DNA of 64,000 nucleotides from Periplaneta americana (Eukaryota > Arthropoda > Insecta > Blattodea > Blattidae), in NCBI RefSeq assembly GCF_040183065.1, contig NC_091121.1, positions 61,040,287-61,104,286 of the forward strand, written 5' to 3'. This document shows, in pieces, positions 12,701-23,367 of the stretch (within the stretch, counting starts at the first letter, position 1; every line of letters begins with the position of its first letter). The notes below the pieces were generated by a model. That model was not told where the DNA came from. It saw only the letters and a program-made list of their open reading frames with translations, and did no database searches. The position numbers and the translations under genes are program-made.

Positions 12701-13111
12701 GAATTGTTACATGAACAATATCATACATTGCTTGTAACATTTTTATCTTCTTACACACAAACTTTACTGGTACCTTTAATTTGCTTTTGACTCTAAGATC
12801 CACAACAAACTTTTAAAATAGAAATTAAAGAGTACAGTTGTATTATATCGTAACACATACTTATCTTGATCTCTGAAGCCTAGAGTCATGTAGGTCCTAC
12901 AATATTAGAGTCACGTCATATCCATGGTTTGAATGAAAAATGCATAACTCAAATCTTGACAGAGTAGAGGCAAACGAAGCTACTTGACTGATACTCAACT
13001 AAAATGATTTTAAAATGCATTTTTTTTTTCCCACAGCAATGGGAAAGTCTGAAAATATCCGACCACAAGGAACCACATGGATCAACTGATTACACGGACT
13101 ATCCTGCCTGA
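3118..13111 (+). CDS. apoLpp: Apolipophorin (large lipid transfer protein), C-terminal part, 5 coding exons
   Basis: Coding exons are 3118-3751, 5849-6143, 8036-8369, 10713-10973 and 13037-13111 (1599 nt, 532 residues plus TGA). All have AG acceptors and GT donors, and splice phases 1,2,0,0 agree. Family knowledge: apolipophorin II/I is the secreted precursor that forms the scaffold of insect lipophorin, which carries diacylglycerol, hydrocarbons and sterols in haemolymph. Seen in sequence: a von Willebrand D domain (about residues 1-125, with [13 protein letters not shown] near 85-97), then a Cys-rich C8-like segment ([15 protein letters not shown] to [13 protein letters not shown], about 150-195). 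A VWA-like stretch follows ([10 protein letters not shown] at 238, [21 protein letters not shown]), then a tail rich in cysteine (CQKCEC, CSKC). The order matches the apolipophorin C-terminus as I remember it. The N-terminal vitellogenin-type lipid module must lie upstream of base 1. Vitellogenin is less likely because it lacks this long tail after VWD. Confidence 0.9.
4673..4736. repeat. (ATAC)n microsatellite
   Basis: About 16 uninterrupted ATAC units lie inside the A/C-rich tract. ORFs across this run ([12 protein letters not shown]) are repeat translations, not genes. Confidence 0.97.
5681..5740. repeat. AAAC/GAAC tetranucleotide repeat
   Basis: A degenerate AAAC, AACG, AATG run inside the apolipophorin intron. 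Confidence 0.9.
5849..6143 (+). CDS. apoLpp: Apolipophorin exon: start of VWA-like domain
   Basis: The acceptor is TTTTTCACAG before TGCGCTGTC and the donor is GTATGG at 6144 (phase 2). It encodes VRCLSSNGN... through [12 protein letters not shown] and FSVVGFGG to KTLR. The frame stays open past the donor, into a His/Gln-rich run that ends at 6264; that part is intron (see findings). Confidence 0.88.
6164..6250. repeat. CAT/CAG/CAC trinucleotide repeat just after an exon donor
   Basis: A compound CAY/CAG tract ends in about 14 CAC units (about 6209-6250). It begins about 20 nt after the donor at 6144 and is in frame with the preceding exon. Confidence 0.95.
6382..6660. mobile_element. Short TIR element (hAT-like MITE)
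   Basis: TAGGGCTGACGGTTTCC at the left and GGAAACTGCCAGCCCTA at the right form imperfect TIRs about 280 bp apart. The flanks are both TTATTAT-like, possibly an eroded target duplication. No coding sequence. Confidence 0.6.
7092..7356. mobile_element. Foldback MITE
   Basis: TGAATGCAAGAACTAGGTAA on the left and its exact reverse complement on the right (7325-7344) form long inverted arms. Weaker pairing continues outward to about 7092 and 7356. No coding sequence. Confidence 0.75.
8036..8369 (+). CDS. apoLpp: Apolipophorin exon: VWA-like domain, second half
   Basis: The acceptor is TTTGTTAACAG and the donor is GTAATT at 8370 (phase 0). It encodes [50 protein letters not shown] and [17 protein letters not shown]. 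The alternation of beta strands (IVLVQC, ITLHIL) and helices fits a Rossmann-like VWA fold. Confidence 0.88.
8647..8883. mobile_element. hAT-type MITE with 8-bp target duplication
   Basis: TIRs are CAGGCTTGCAGAACTGGGCG and, inverted, CAGGGATGCAGAACTGGCGA. Flanking 8-mers are TATCAGTA and TACCAGTA (one mismatch). Length is 237 bp. The TIR core TGCAGAACT is shared with the MITE at 63544-63747, so they belong to one family. It sits in an apolipophorin intron. Confidence 0.85.
9470..9670 (-). pseudogene. LINE reverse-transcriptase C-terminal fragment
   Basis: The minus strand reads as broken pieces resembling the LINE ending of the type ...[16 protein letters not shown]. It is common in cockroach genomes as far as I recall. 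A short piece of the same family recurs at about 52545-52605. Confidence 0.55.
10713..10973 (+). CDS. apoLpp: Apolipophorin exon: cysteine-rich C-terminal segment
   Basis: The acceptor is GTGCTTCAATAG and the donor is GTAAGA at 10974. It is exactly 87 codons, phase 0 to 0. It encodes [28 protein letters not shown] and a CQKCEC/CSKC cluster, which is the characteristic end of apolipophorin precursors. Confidence 0.88.
10974..13036 (+). other. Last apolipophorin intron, with transposon remnants
   Basis: It contains a Tc1/mariner-like remnant (about 11270-11450, plus strand, NPKLD and [15 protein letters not shown]) and a TIR element at 11514-12337. Otherwise AT-rich. Confidence 0.6.
11514..12337. 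mobile_element. TIR element, hAT-like, without clear target duplication
   Basis: The left end AGAATAGGGATGGGACGATA and the inverted right end AGAATAGAGATGGGATCTTG pair. The subterminal sequence is a run of GATAC/CGATAC words at both ends. No coding capacity and no convincing flanking duplication were seen. Confidence 0.6.
13037..13111 (+). CDS. apoLpp: Apolipophorin terminal coding exon
   Basis: The acceptor follows a T-rich tract (TTTTTTTTTCCCACAG). It encodes 24 residues starting [10 protein letters not shown] and ending TDYPA, then TGA at 13109-13111. The preceding exon ends at a complete codon (HFLK), so the join is in frame. Confidence 0.85.
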   Translation, partial: QWESLKISDHKEPHGSTDYTDYPA

Positions 13112-13390
13112 TGAAGCTGGTATCCTAATAATACAATCATATAGCTCTTTAATTGTTAGACCTTATTAAAGTGCGCATGTTCATTATTTTATTTTACATT
13201 TCATCATTAATAATAATATTAAAAATATCATTCATAAGAAGCATTTTTGTAAGGTTTAAAAACAGTTAAAGGGTTTAGTGCTAATTTTATTCTATTTTTT
13301 TCGACCTGTAGAATGGTAGTATCTATTTATTTTTCTGTCCAACTGTGGATACTTATTGTATACTGTATATAAATAAATAAAGAACTCTAA
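13112..13390 (+). other. apoLpp: Apolipophorin 3' UTR with polyadenylation signal
   Basis: About 280 bp of AT-rich sequence follows the stop codon. It contains overlapping AATAAA motifs at about 13372-13381, so the transcript probably ends near 13395-13410. Confidence 0.6.
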
Positions 13391-14845
13391 ATGCACGTTA
13401 CTGTTTACACTTATTTGTAGGCTAGACAAGTCGTCAAAAATTGCTCAACACCACTTAACCTAACAAGCATTGCAATGTGATTAGCTCTTGGAGGAAATTA
13501 CCTTACTCCTCAGATGTAAATACTACCCTACAAGAAGAAATGTAATGTAATTTATTATGAAAATCAAATAGCTAAAGCACTGTCAGTCTTGTATCAGAAT
13601 TTAGCAATTCATATGAAAGTCTAGAATCCCTATTATTATTGAACACTAGTACACTTAAGCAAGCATGAGAATCTAATGAATCTTGTTTGAATTTGGAAAA
13701 CAATTTTCATCACCAGTTCAAGCGATTTTCCTGCCCTTTAAGTATGAATACAATTAATTCATTATGTAACACCACTTAGCAAAGCACTACCAGTCTTGTA
13801 TGCATCATGGTATTAATGTAGAAATCATTCTACAGAAATAGAAAAACCTGTTCCAATGAAGACCCTAAACATTATTCAACATCAGTAAATGTAAGCAACC
13901 ACGGGAATCTAACAGATTTGTCTACGAATTTAAAAAAAAAAAATTTAATCTACACTTGAGTTGCCATTCCAGCCCTATCAGTATGACTGTAGAGTCACTT
14001 TTTTATGTAAAACTATTTTAAAAAGGTAGTCAGTCTTGTATAAACCCTGGCTTAAATTTTGAAAAATTTTCCAGCACTAGAGTCATTATTGCAGCTGTCC
14101 AACTTTAAGAAAAAAGTAATCAATTAAGTTTCAATGGAAAAACACCTATAAAAGCATGAGAGAACTGCAATTCTAAATTCTTTCCAATTGTAAACATTCA
14201 TGCAAGAGCTAAGTCGGTAATGCAGTTTCATGAACTGTAGATTTGTCATTTTGTATGTAAAATGAGCAAACAAAAGCACTGTCAGTGTTGTATACGTCCT
14301 GGCAAGAAATTAGCAATCACTATATAGAACTAGAATCCGTATTCCGTCTGTCCATGTGCCTCTATGATGTCATCAACACCACTACATCTATGTAGATATG
14401 AGACTGTAATAAATCTTGCATCAAAGTTATCAAAAATCTATAACTTAAGAACTGTCCGTGCTGTGCAAGTCTTGGCATTCATTTATCAATCATGATGCAA
14501 GACAAGATCCTAACAATTGCAGTTTACTAAGTGTCGATATGAAACCTTCAAATATTATTGAATACTGGTCAAGGTAAGCAAGCAAGGCAATCTAATAGAT
14601 TTTGTTATGTAATTGGATCAAATTATTCTACATTTCAGTTGTCATTTCTGACTATAGCAAGGAGTGTAAATTTATTTCTCATGTCAGTGTCAATGTTCTA
14701 TAAAGCTCGGCTTAGTTTTTTCCACTTCAATGCTACACTAGAATGCTTATTGCAGCTGCCCAACTATAAGAATGACGTCGTCAATTACTTTCCAAAGCAA
14801 AAACACCTAACAAAACATTTCAGACCTACTATTCTATGTTTTTCA

Positions 14846-15131
14846 CAATTGAGGACCGTTTTTGCAAAACTTGCTAACTGAAAAAAACTAAATTTTACAG
14901 GACAAACAAAACACTATAGTAAGCAAGTTTTGCTGTATGTCTCTCTTATAGCAGAAAGCAAGTTTTGAAAAAACGATAACACTTTGACACACTACAATGA
15001 AGAGAAATAACCCAATTTTACTAAGACGCTTTGAACATCATGTAGAGGCCTGCCTTATGTTAACGAATCCATCAAAATCTCAATTTTGCCAATTTTGCAG
15101 TTAGCAAGTTTTGAAAAAACGGTCCTCAATT
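14846..15131. mobile_element. TIR MITE inserted in the tandem repeat
   Basis: GAGGACCGTTTTTGCAAAAC near the left end is matched by the inverted GTTTTGAAAAAACGGTCCTC at the right end, with the TTGCTAACTG extension also paired. CAATTG borders both ends. It splits a copy of the tandem repeat, so it is younger than the repeat. Confidence 0.75.
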
Positions 15132-15530
15132 GTAAACATTTATGAAACAGCTCAGTAAACCAGCTTTATGGGTTGCAGATTAAGTCATACCGGTATCTGA
15201 TGTACGTAAAATCAGCAAACAGAAACACTGTCAATGTTGTATAAGTCCTGATAAGAAATTAGCAATCACTATTAAGAACTAGAATCCCTATTACATCACT
15301 ATGATATGGTCAAAGATTTTTCAACATAACTGCACTTATAATAAATCTTGCATGGAATTTGAAGAATATTTATACTACAATCAAGTTGTCATTCCTGCCC
15401 TGTAAATGAGCCTAAAATAAGTTATTATGAAAAACCAATAAGCTAAGTAACTGTCATTGTTCTGTAAGTCCTGGTATCAATTTAGTAATTATAATGCAAG
15501 ACTAGACCCCTATCTCAGTTTAGCAAGTGT

Positions 15531-15664
15531 CAGTTTAATATTTATTAAAATGGTTACGTTAAAGTATGTAAAGCACATTTGTAAATAAATGCTGAAAATG
15601 TGAGCCTCCTATGCCCAATGGTTACAGAAAAAAAGATACCTTTCTGACAAATAATAAATGAGCT
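15531..15664. repeat. Direct repeat, copy 1
   Basis: About 125 bp here (TTTAATATTTATTAAAATGG to CTTTCTGACAAATAATAAATG) recur at 16391-16506 with a small internal deletion. Both copies run into a GAGCTGCTCA-like word, which is the end of the foldback element at 16504. Confidence 0.8.
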
Positions 15665-16390
15665 GCTCATATCCATCAATGAATTACTTTCAAAAGCAAA
15701 CACACCTAACAAAGCACTTCTGCCCTATAATTCTATTTTTTTTCAATTGCAAACTGCAAGACACACTATTGCAACTCTTCAATTATCCATAGGTAGAATT
15801 CAAACACTATTGAACACCAATATAATTCAGCAAATATTGGAATCAAATAAATCTTGCTATGAATTTCTGAAAAAAATTTAATCTACCGGTACTTTTCAGT
15901 TGTCATTCCTCTCCAATAGGATGAATGTAAAATTAATTTAAAAATCACTGTCAGTCTCGTATAAAGCCTCGCTTGCATTTTGAAATATATATGCAACATT
16001 AGAGATCTTATTGTATTTGTTCAAATATGAGTATGAAGTCATGAATTAATTTTCAAAACAACAACAACAACAGTATAAAAAGCAGTTGAGGCATATTTAT
16101 AAAATGATCTACTTGTAAATATTTATACATATCTCAGTCGGTAATGCAGCTTTAAAGAGTTGTGCATTCAAGGGACTGGGAAAGTTCTATACCGACAATG
16201 TTATATTTATCAAATTAACGTATATTTTTTCTGGATCTATTTCAAGTATGGGAATAAGAATTTTGCAGCATGAAACGTACGTTTTCATACATACTTTGAA
16301 ATAATTAACTTATTTCATGACTTTTATTTGTTTTTATAAGTGTCTATTTTTTAAATAAAAGTTATATTAATATTTTAATAACTTTCTTTC

Positions 16391-16746
16391 AGTTTAATAT
16401 TTATTAAAATGGTTATGTTAAAGTATGTAAAGCACATTTGTAAATAAGCCTCCTATGCCCAATGGTTACAGAAAAAAAAGATACCTTTCTGACAAATAGT
16501 AAATGACCTGCTCAGGTGAAGACAATGTTAAGTGACTAAAAGAACATTTTGAAATTCAGTACAGTAACTTTAATGTTTGAAAAACTCATGCTCAAGTAGC
16601 ACTGACATGTACTGCCAACATTTGAAACTTCAATATGTAACGTCTCACATACGAAAGACAAATAGCACTGAAAAGAGCATGCAAAATAACATTATTTTCA
16701 TGAATATAGAAAATGTCACTTAACATTGTCTTCATCTGAGCAGCTC
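16391..16746. mobile_element. Direct repeat copy 2 joined to a foldback MITE
   Basis: The direct repeat (16391-16506) is followed by inverted arms: GCTCAGGTGAAGACAATGTT at about 16512 and its reverse complement ending near 16743. The loop is about 150 bp and there is no coding sequence. Confidence 0.7.
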
Positions 16747-16904
16747 AAAAAAGAAAAGTAGGTTTTTTGCTTTTATATTTAAACATTTTAGTTTCATTTA
16801 CTCTATATTGTAATAGAGAAAAAAGAATTTGCAAAATATTGCAATGCTCCCTGTAGCTATAAAGATGAACACTGTTCAGAGTCTTCGTGTACCATTCAAT
16901 ATAC

Positions 16905-17160
16905 ACTGGCGGTCAGAAGTTTTGGGAATTATTAAAAATTAATTTATATTGAAATATGGAGAAAACGAATTGGAAAGAAATGTAAAATGCTCCTGGTGAT
17001 TTTAGAGACGAACCTTATTCTAATTGAAAGCTTTCAATGTTGTAAGGTATCATCTCTTCTCGAGTGCAGTTCGTTTCAGGGAATGTCAGTGGTTGAAAGC
17101 TAACCTTTCAAGAGTGAACTACAGGCATCCATAGGGCGTCCAAATAGCTACAATTCTAAT
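16905..17160 (+). mobile_element. Tc1-like element end
   Basis: TACACTGGCGGTCAGAAGTT is a typical Tc1 terminal inverted repeat next to TA. No matching right end or transposase was found, so this is a one-ended fragment. Confidence 0.5.
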
Positions 17161-17479
17161 TCACATTATTGACAGATTGTAAATGTGTACTATGTTGGAA
17201 TGGTAAATGTTGCAGAAATGTTACAAATTAATGTATACAGTATTTTGCTTTATAAAATGACACAATTTATATTTTTCTCTTCGAAACGAAAATTTTAAAA
17301 TGGCTTTATCATATAATCAAATTTGAATCAATAGGTTTTGTTTTCTTACATTTTCTTGTAAGAATATTTCTCTTTAGGACTCCTACTCATGTATGTTGTG
17401 GCTTTCATGTAACTGTTTTCTTAACGGGCACCAGTTTTTACAATGTGGCAGTTACATCACCCGACGTAAACCCCCATTA

Positions 17480-17745
17480 TGCAAGGGGGACCGCACCTGT
17501 CGCTGGTCAACGGGTCCTTCGGACTGTCTAGCAAGTCATCTCTACAGAATAGGTATCTCAGCTTCACCCATATGTGTCCTGTGTAATGATCCAGCAGAAA
17601 TGAATGAAGACCACTTGAAGACCTGTGAAGCATTAAGATCAGAAGAAACTACAATTCAGAAGTATTGGAAAGCACGACTGCTAATGGCTTCATTGCCAGA
17701 TGCAAGGCACTAGACAACAACAACAGCAACAACAAAATTTTTTTG
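17480..17745 (+). pseudogene. LINE ORF2 C-terminal end with (CAA)n tail
   Basis: The reading frame 17393-17713 encodes a LINE C-terminus with a CCHC-like knuckle: HLYRIGISASPICVLC followed by EMNEDHLKTC, ending with a stop at 17711-17713. A (CAACAACAG)n-type tail follows at once, as expected at a retrotransposon 3' end. The copy is strongly 5' truncated. The exact 5' border is uncertain; the frame upstream of about 17470 does not look related. Confidence 0.75.
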
Positions 17746-18002
17746 TAACTTAGTATTTTTGACGGTACTCTTAGACTTAAAAAAAAAAAATCCACGATAA
17801 TGATTGAAACTTACCAGAGCAGACAGACGCAGTAGTCATGGACCTAGGTGAACATAAAGAGCAGAGGGTGTGACCATAGTTATGAGAACCAAGAAGAATA
17901 TGCAGTTTAATGTAAGTCATAAGAAGAATATCTCTATGTCAGTACACTGAAGTGAAGCTTAAGGTGAATTAGGGATGGAGGAAATAATTGAAATACAGAT
18001 AT

Positions 18003-19360
18003 ACAGGGTGTTTAAAAAATACAGGGCATAATTTCAGGTATGTATTTCCCACATGTAGACAATCAAAATAGTTCATTACAACATGTGTCCGGAAATGCTT
18101 CATTTCCGAGTAATGGCTTCACAACATTGAAATTCACCGGAACGTTTTTCTTTCCTCAGGTCGTTGTCATTACAGAAGATGTTCAAAATGTCCACCTCCT
18201 GCTTGAATACAGACCTCACATCGATGTCTCATTGACCTGCGAACACGATTCCAAACTCCAGGAGTATTGCGTATGTCCTCAGAACATGACACAATTCGAT
18301 TCCGAAGGGATTCCAAATCAGGCACCGGAGACGAATAAACCAATGATTTTAAATGGCCCCACAAGTAGAAATCGAGAGGGTTCAGATCAGGTGAGCGTGG
18401 AGGCCAAGCAATTGGGCCACCTCTACCTATCCATCGATCAGGAAACCTTCGATCCAAGTACCGGCGAGCTGTACGACTGAAGTGTGCAGGAGCGCCATCA
18501 TGCAAGAAGTGAATGTGTTGACGATTGATCAGTGGAGTGTCTTCTAAAACATGAGGTATGGTGTTTTCCAGGAAGTTTGTGTACGCCTGCCCCATAAGTC
18601 TGTTTACAAGTACATGGGGTCCAACTAATTGATCACCAATGATACTGGCCTACATGTTGAGGGAGAACCGCACCTGGTGATGAGATGGAACAGTTGCACG
18701 TGGGTTTTCATACGCCCATACATGCTGATTGTGGAAATTTGTTATGCCATCTCGTGTGAACTGTGCTTCATCTGTAAATAATACTAAGGCAGGAAAGTTC
18801 GGATTTACACCACACTCCTGCAAGAACCATTCACAGAACCTAACTCATTCAGGGTAATCTGCTGGTGACAGGGCCTGTACACGTTGCAAATGATAAGGAT
18901 ACAATTGATACTCTTTCAACAGTCTCCAGACAGTCGTACGAGGAACATTGACTTGCAACGCTACCCTTCATGTGCTGATAGGAGTCATGTTCACAGCCTC
19001 CAGAATCTCCTCCTGTACTTCTGGAGTTGTAGATCTTGGTCGTCCCCTTCCCAAACCAGGAGAGGTTAAATTTTCCATACTCACACAGACGGTAATGGAG
19101 ATCTGGACATTGTCGCTGTGGGTACCTCTCCTGGTACAAACGACGAACCAGCGCAGCATTGCCGTCCGCCTTACCGTACATGAAGTGTATCTGCCAGCTC
19201 TTGATTTGAATACATGTCGCACAGTCTAACGCCTACACAACACTGAATGTAACCTTCGCCTCGGAATGAACTGTCAGAGTGCCCTCTTAATGTCTCCTTT
19301 GACGGCAACGACCTGCGGAAAGAAAAACGTTCCGGTGAATTTCAATGTTGTGAAGGCCAT
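18003..19360 (-). mobile_element. Mariner-like (DUF4817-type) transposon, right end missing
   Basis: The left end begins ACAGGGTGTTTAAAAAATAC. Sequence at 18113-18165 is repeated in reverse complement at about 19305-19360, so the TIRs are long (over 150 bp). The outermost ~110 bp of the right TIR is absent. Homology to the 3.4-kb array begins immediately afterward. Confidence 0.75.
18170..19240 (-). pseudogene. Mariner-like transposase, frameshifted
   Basis: On the minus strand the protein is in several frames. The N-terminal DUF4817-like part is at 18850-19240 (ALVRRLYQERYPQRQCPD, GLGRGRPRSTTPEVQEEI). The catalytic FTDEAQFTRDG is near 18770, HDGAPAHFS near 18485 and PPRSPDLNPLDFYLW near 18395. 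The C-terminal 142-codon frame 18170-18595 is intact. Spacing between the second and third catalytic Asp is about 36 residues. At least two frameshifts and one stop make it non-functional. Confidence 0.8.
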
Positions 19361-19756
19361 AAAATAAAAATATCAAAACATACTGAGAGAACGTAAGTGT
19401 ACCACAACTGTAGCATATTATCACAGTAGCAACTTCGGTCGAAGACTTTGTAACGAGATAATAGCTGAATTCCAAGACATATAATTTGCTAATCCTCCAT
19501 ATTTAAAAAAAAATAATTAAAAAAATTGCTATTTAAAGAGAAAATTTAACGTTCAATTGCTGTGTTATAGGTATTTTATTTATTTATTTATTTATTTTTT
19601 TTTTTTTTCATTTTTCTTTTACTTTTCACTTTGCTATATAACAAAATTCTTAACATTATGTGGAATGTCTCCTGGGCACGAAAATGTAACTTAGTCTTTC
19701 TGGGGGTGCCAGAGTGGTTTTATACCAAAAAATCTGTATCTTTTTTCTGGCAGTAA

Positions 19757-19868
<112 letters not shown>

Positions 19869-20164
19869 GACGCAGAATGTATCGTACTACATACGGTATG
19901 GATTTCATTTTTGATTAAAATGTCAGTCATCATATTTTATCATCGAGGCCCTCAAATATGAACACACAATTTTGAAAACTCTGTCGCAATGAAGCCCTTT
20001 AGTGATGTCGATAAAACATGTATTTTAATAAATATAATTTCAGATTTATTAACCCTAATAACACCAAATTTTTGTACAGTTGAGCATATTGTAGACGTAT
20101 TTACTTAGTTTAGAATTCTTAAATTTTGGATAAAAATTGTAGATTTTATACTTTACATTGCTAC

Positions 20165-20265
20165 ATACGTTGAAAGAGGCATAAGCTGATATCTTCAGGA
20201 GCCTGGATGTATCATCTTCAATGCTAAAATTATCAGGGTGTTGGATATCCCCAAAAAAATGCAGC
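20165..20265 (-). other. Exon-like conserved block, unit 1
   Basis: On the minus strand a TAG acceptor is followed by a 32-codon open stretch containing PDNFSIEDDTSRLLKISAYA, then a GTATGT donor. Equivalent, better conserved blocks lie at 26096-26190, about 30470-30545 and 41125-41220. Function unknown; it could be an exon of a decayed duplicated gene or chance. Confidence 0.35.
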
Positions 20266-21519
20266 TATCAATACGCTACATCATTGTTCCATATATGTTT
20301 TGCTGTTTCAAATAGTACTGAGAGAGCTATTCAGGAAATACAAACTTGGATGTGTTTAGGCCTAAACATTAAAAGAAAGAACTCCACATAAATTGTAAAT
20401 ACTCTCCACTACCCGAAAGTAAGAATTAACTCACATTCACTGCATTGTGTTTCCTCCCAACGCGTTTATGCCTGACCCTCATGTTGCCAAGTTTCGTTTC
20501 TCGAGCTTCCACTAGCGTCGACCGTCTCTTAGCTTTTATTACAATATGTACATGAGATGTAATAAATTATGACATAAATAACCTTGGACAATAAATATTA
20601 GAAATTGTTGAATTTTGCAGTCACGGTAAATGCGAAGTGTGCCCAAGTACTGACAAATTGAGTAATTTTATGTTTATTAGCATGTTAAGTATATTAGTCT
20701 AGTTTTTAGTCCGCGATAAAATCCGAAATAAATTTGAATAGAAAATTTGAAACCTATTCTTTTCTGATTCCTTGCCTTTATCGCTTTTGGTAACAAATGG
20801 AAAGCCACAAATTAGTTTTATTACAAATCCCGCTTTTGTACCTACAGTATTCGGACACGTGACATTTGAAACCTTCTGTCACAACGTATTCCTTGTACCG
20901 TAAACAGTAGACACTTGAGAGAATGTCGTAATTAGAATATGGTATTTAACATAAAATAATTTCTTCGACTCTTGTCTGTAAAGGGGCCTTGCTTCGTCGC
21001 TCATAGCAATATAAACAATTAGGTCTACATTAATATAACAGTGAATAAAATTTGACTTATTCACTGCTGATATTTTATTCGGTCTTAGAAATGTATTTAA
21101 AATGTAAAAAAATTACAAGACTAAACACAAAACAAAACCAATACTATGAATATAGTAGTGCTGAAATTAAAACAACATTTACTGTAAAAACAAAAATTAA
21201 TATAAAAGGCCACAGCAAAAATAAATGCAGATCTCTGCGGAACTAACAGGGACTCAAGTCGCTTTCACGATATTAAGGACTTCATCGGGAGAAAACTTTC
21301 TACTTTACACATTTTGGCAAAATAATGATTTTGCTTCCGAAGTACAATAATTTATTGTTTTTTCTATATTCAACTTCACTGACATTGTTGTCTTCATTAC
21401 ATTTCTTTAAATCTTAACTAACTGTTCATAATATTTATTTAACTATCCGCGGACAACAGATGGCTTACTTAATTTCCTTTTCACATAAATCACAATTGTT
21501 GCCACCCATCTGTCACTGA

Positions 21520-21524
21520 ATACG

Positions 21525-21572
<48 letters not shown>

Positions 21573-21600
21573 GCTTTATTTAACCTGGAAGATTTAAGGG
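21520..21600. repeat. (ATA)n tract with retroelement-like insert
   Basis: (ATA)n at 21525-21570 is followed by GGCTTTATTTAACCTGG and a CTCTTACACTCAACCAGG stretch absent from the other units, so this is an insertion into unit 1. I recall the TTTATTTAACCTGG word as frequent in cockroach sequence. Confidence 0.55.
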
Positions 21601-22009
21601 TGTAAAGCCTTCTCTTACACTCAACCAGGAAGGAAAGGACAAGGAAAATAGAAGAATAACATATATTTCCCATCTTGTGTTTTGTTTCGAGTTATATAGG
21701 GGATTGAAAACTACTCAAATATACTTAACATGTTTCCAAACATAAAACTACGTATTTTCACAATCTTTCGCATTTATCTTGATTGCGAAAATCTACTATC
21801 ATTAATAAAAATAATGCAAGATATTTCACGTCATATATTAAACCAAACACACATAATGTGAAGTTAAGAGAATTGTTGAATTTTGAATTTATTTCGTGTC
21901 TTCCTTTGTAAACTAATTTTATTTCTATGAAGGAAGAATTTTGATTTTATATTATGCATTTATAGTTACAATCGTAATTTTGCTGTGTCACATTTCCGCC
22001 TTAATTTGA

Positions 22010-22930
22010 TAGAATGATCCATATGCTCCCTAATGTTTCGCAGTTAGAAAGGTTTTCTAGTTGCAGTCACTGGATTCTCATGAATATCTTTCCAGACATT
22101 CAAGATTTTATAGGGATTAGACTCAGTTATTTCACGTATGAGTACTAAATCATCTTTACTCTTCAAACGTATCTTCTCTTGTGCCATTTTGTTCACGATA
22201 AAGTTTCAAGATGAACGAATGGAATTATCTTGTCATCGTATCGCAATTTCTGGTAACGTTAACGTGACCATGCTAGAAAATCGATCATGTTATTTTACAG
22301 TTTATCGTAAACTTTCTTCAAAATTTACGGTAACAAGAATCTCATAATGGAAAAAATTCTATACATTCAAACTCCACGGTAACCGACCCTAAGAATGCAA
22401 TCACCTAATTATAAACCAGGACCTCCTAGGTAATATAGGAGGTCCTGTATAAACATAGGGAACTGAAAAGTTAGCTGTAGAGATCGCAGAAATCATTATA
22501 TTTATAGGAAGAATTAATTGAAATAAATGGAAACTATTAAGTGGTACTCCTTGGCACTACATGAATGTACCGATAATTTTATGTCTGAAATACTCTTCTA
22601 GCCTTCGAATTACAAATCTATATTGCTTAAGAATTACACATCTGAGGATTAAAAAATCTTGTAGTGTTTGGAGGAATACATTTTTTTCTTACCATGGAAA
22701 GTATTATTTACTGCTTCAATAGTAAATACAGTGTTATCTATCTGACCAATCCAGGAATCCATAAGTAGTAGTCTGTCTTTCTTAACATCCGGGAGAAATA
22801 CATCTCTCAAATATGTTGTCACGTAATTTATTGTCAATTTACCGGAACTACTTGCATCGACCACGACATTAAATGTCTTATCATTGTCTACACTTTGCTT
22901 TACTTTAGGTCAAAGTTCCCTTTCGGTTCT
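22010..22930 (-). pseudogene. Remnant of a DDE_1/pogo-type element with Myb/SANT-like fragment
   Basis: The minus-strand frame at 22649-22864 contains VDASSSGKLT, RDVFLPDVKKDRLLLMDSWI and IDNTVFTIEAVNN, which resembles the DDE_1 endonuclease domain of CENP-B/pogo-like transposases. At about 22010-22200 another minus-strand stretch (SKDDLVLIREITESNPY, KDIHENPVTATRKPF) resembles the Myb/SANT-like N-terminal part of a transposase. Stops separate them, and they may come from different elements. Confidence 0.5.
22417..22447. repeat. Perfect 11-bp stem hairpin
   Basis: CAGGACCTCCT, then a 9-nt spacer, then AGGAGGTCCTG. It lies in the extra segment of unit 1. It may be a recombined transposon end, but no function can be assigned. 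Confidence 0.8.
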
Positions 22931-23367
22931 TGAAAGCATAATATGTACATTCGTGTCCTGGACATCCAGTGGAATACCTAAGTATTTGGACGGTGTACGA
23001 ATGAGTGAAATATGCCATGGATTTCACTGATACTGCATAAATGTGAGTTAATAGAAAACAAATTGACTAGAGCACTAATGAGAGAGCTGTGATACGGTGT
23101 CGCGGAGCTATGAGGATCCGAGTGCGCGCAAGAAGCGGTATATGTAGCATGATTTTCAAGTGAATATAGTTCGTAAAAGAGGAAAAAGTGAAACGAACGA
23201 CTATCAGCAATTTTCTTAAGAAACGAAAATAAGCTTATTTATGCATTTTCATTAAACTCAAGCTACACGACATGTGACTGTTCCCTAGTTAGCATTGTCT
23301 ACGAACAGAAAGTGGGGTGAGATTGCATGGCGTTCCCCTTCGTTATGAGCTCCCGACGAATGCTTTA

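Larger units (their letters stand above)
13440..16160. repeat. Degenerate tandem repeat, ~690-bp higher-order period
   Basis: Three sub-blocks recur in order: one with CACTGTCAGTCTTGTAT and TTAGCAAT..CTAGAATCCCTATT (about 13577, 14278, 15228), one with GTAAGCAA..AATCTAA..AGTTGYCATTCC (about 13870, 14570, 15830), and one with TTATTGCAGCTGYCCAACT (about 14080, 14740, 15760/16010). The first two copies are spaced ~700 bp. The next spacing is ~950 bp but includes a ~280-bp inserted MITE. Copies are strongly diverged and have no shared ORF. Confidence 0.65.

Noticed and set aside
13440..16160. Repeats considered as a CRISPR-like array
   Set aside because: Units are hundreds of bases long, strongly diverged and lack short identical repeats with uniform spacers. 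The window is eukaryotic.
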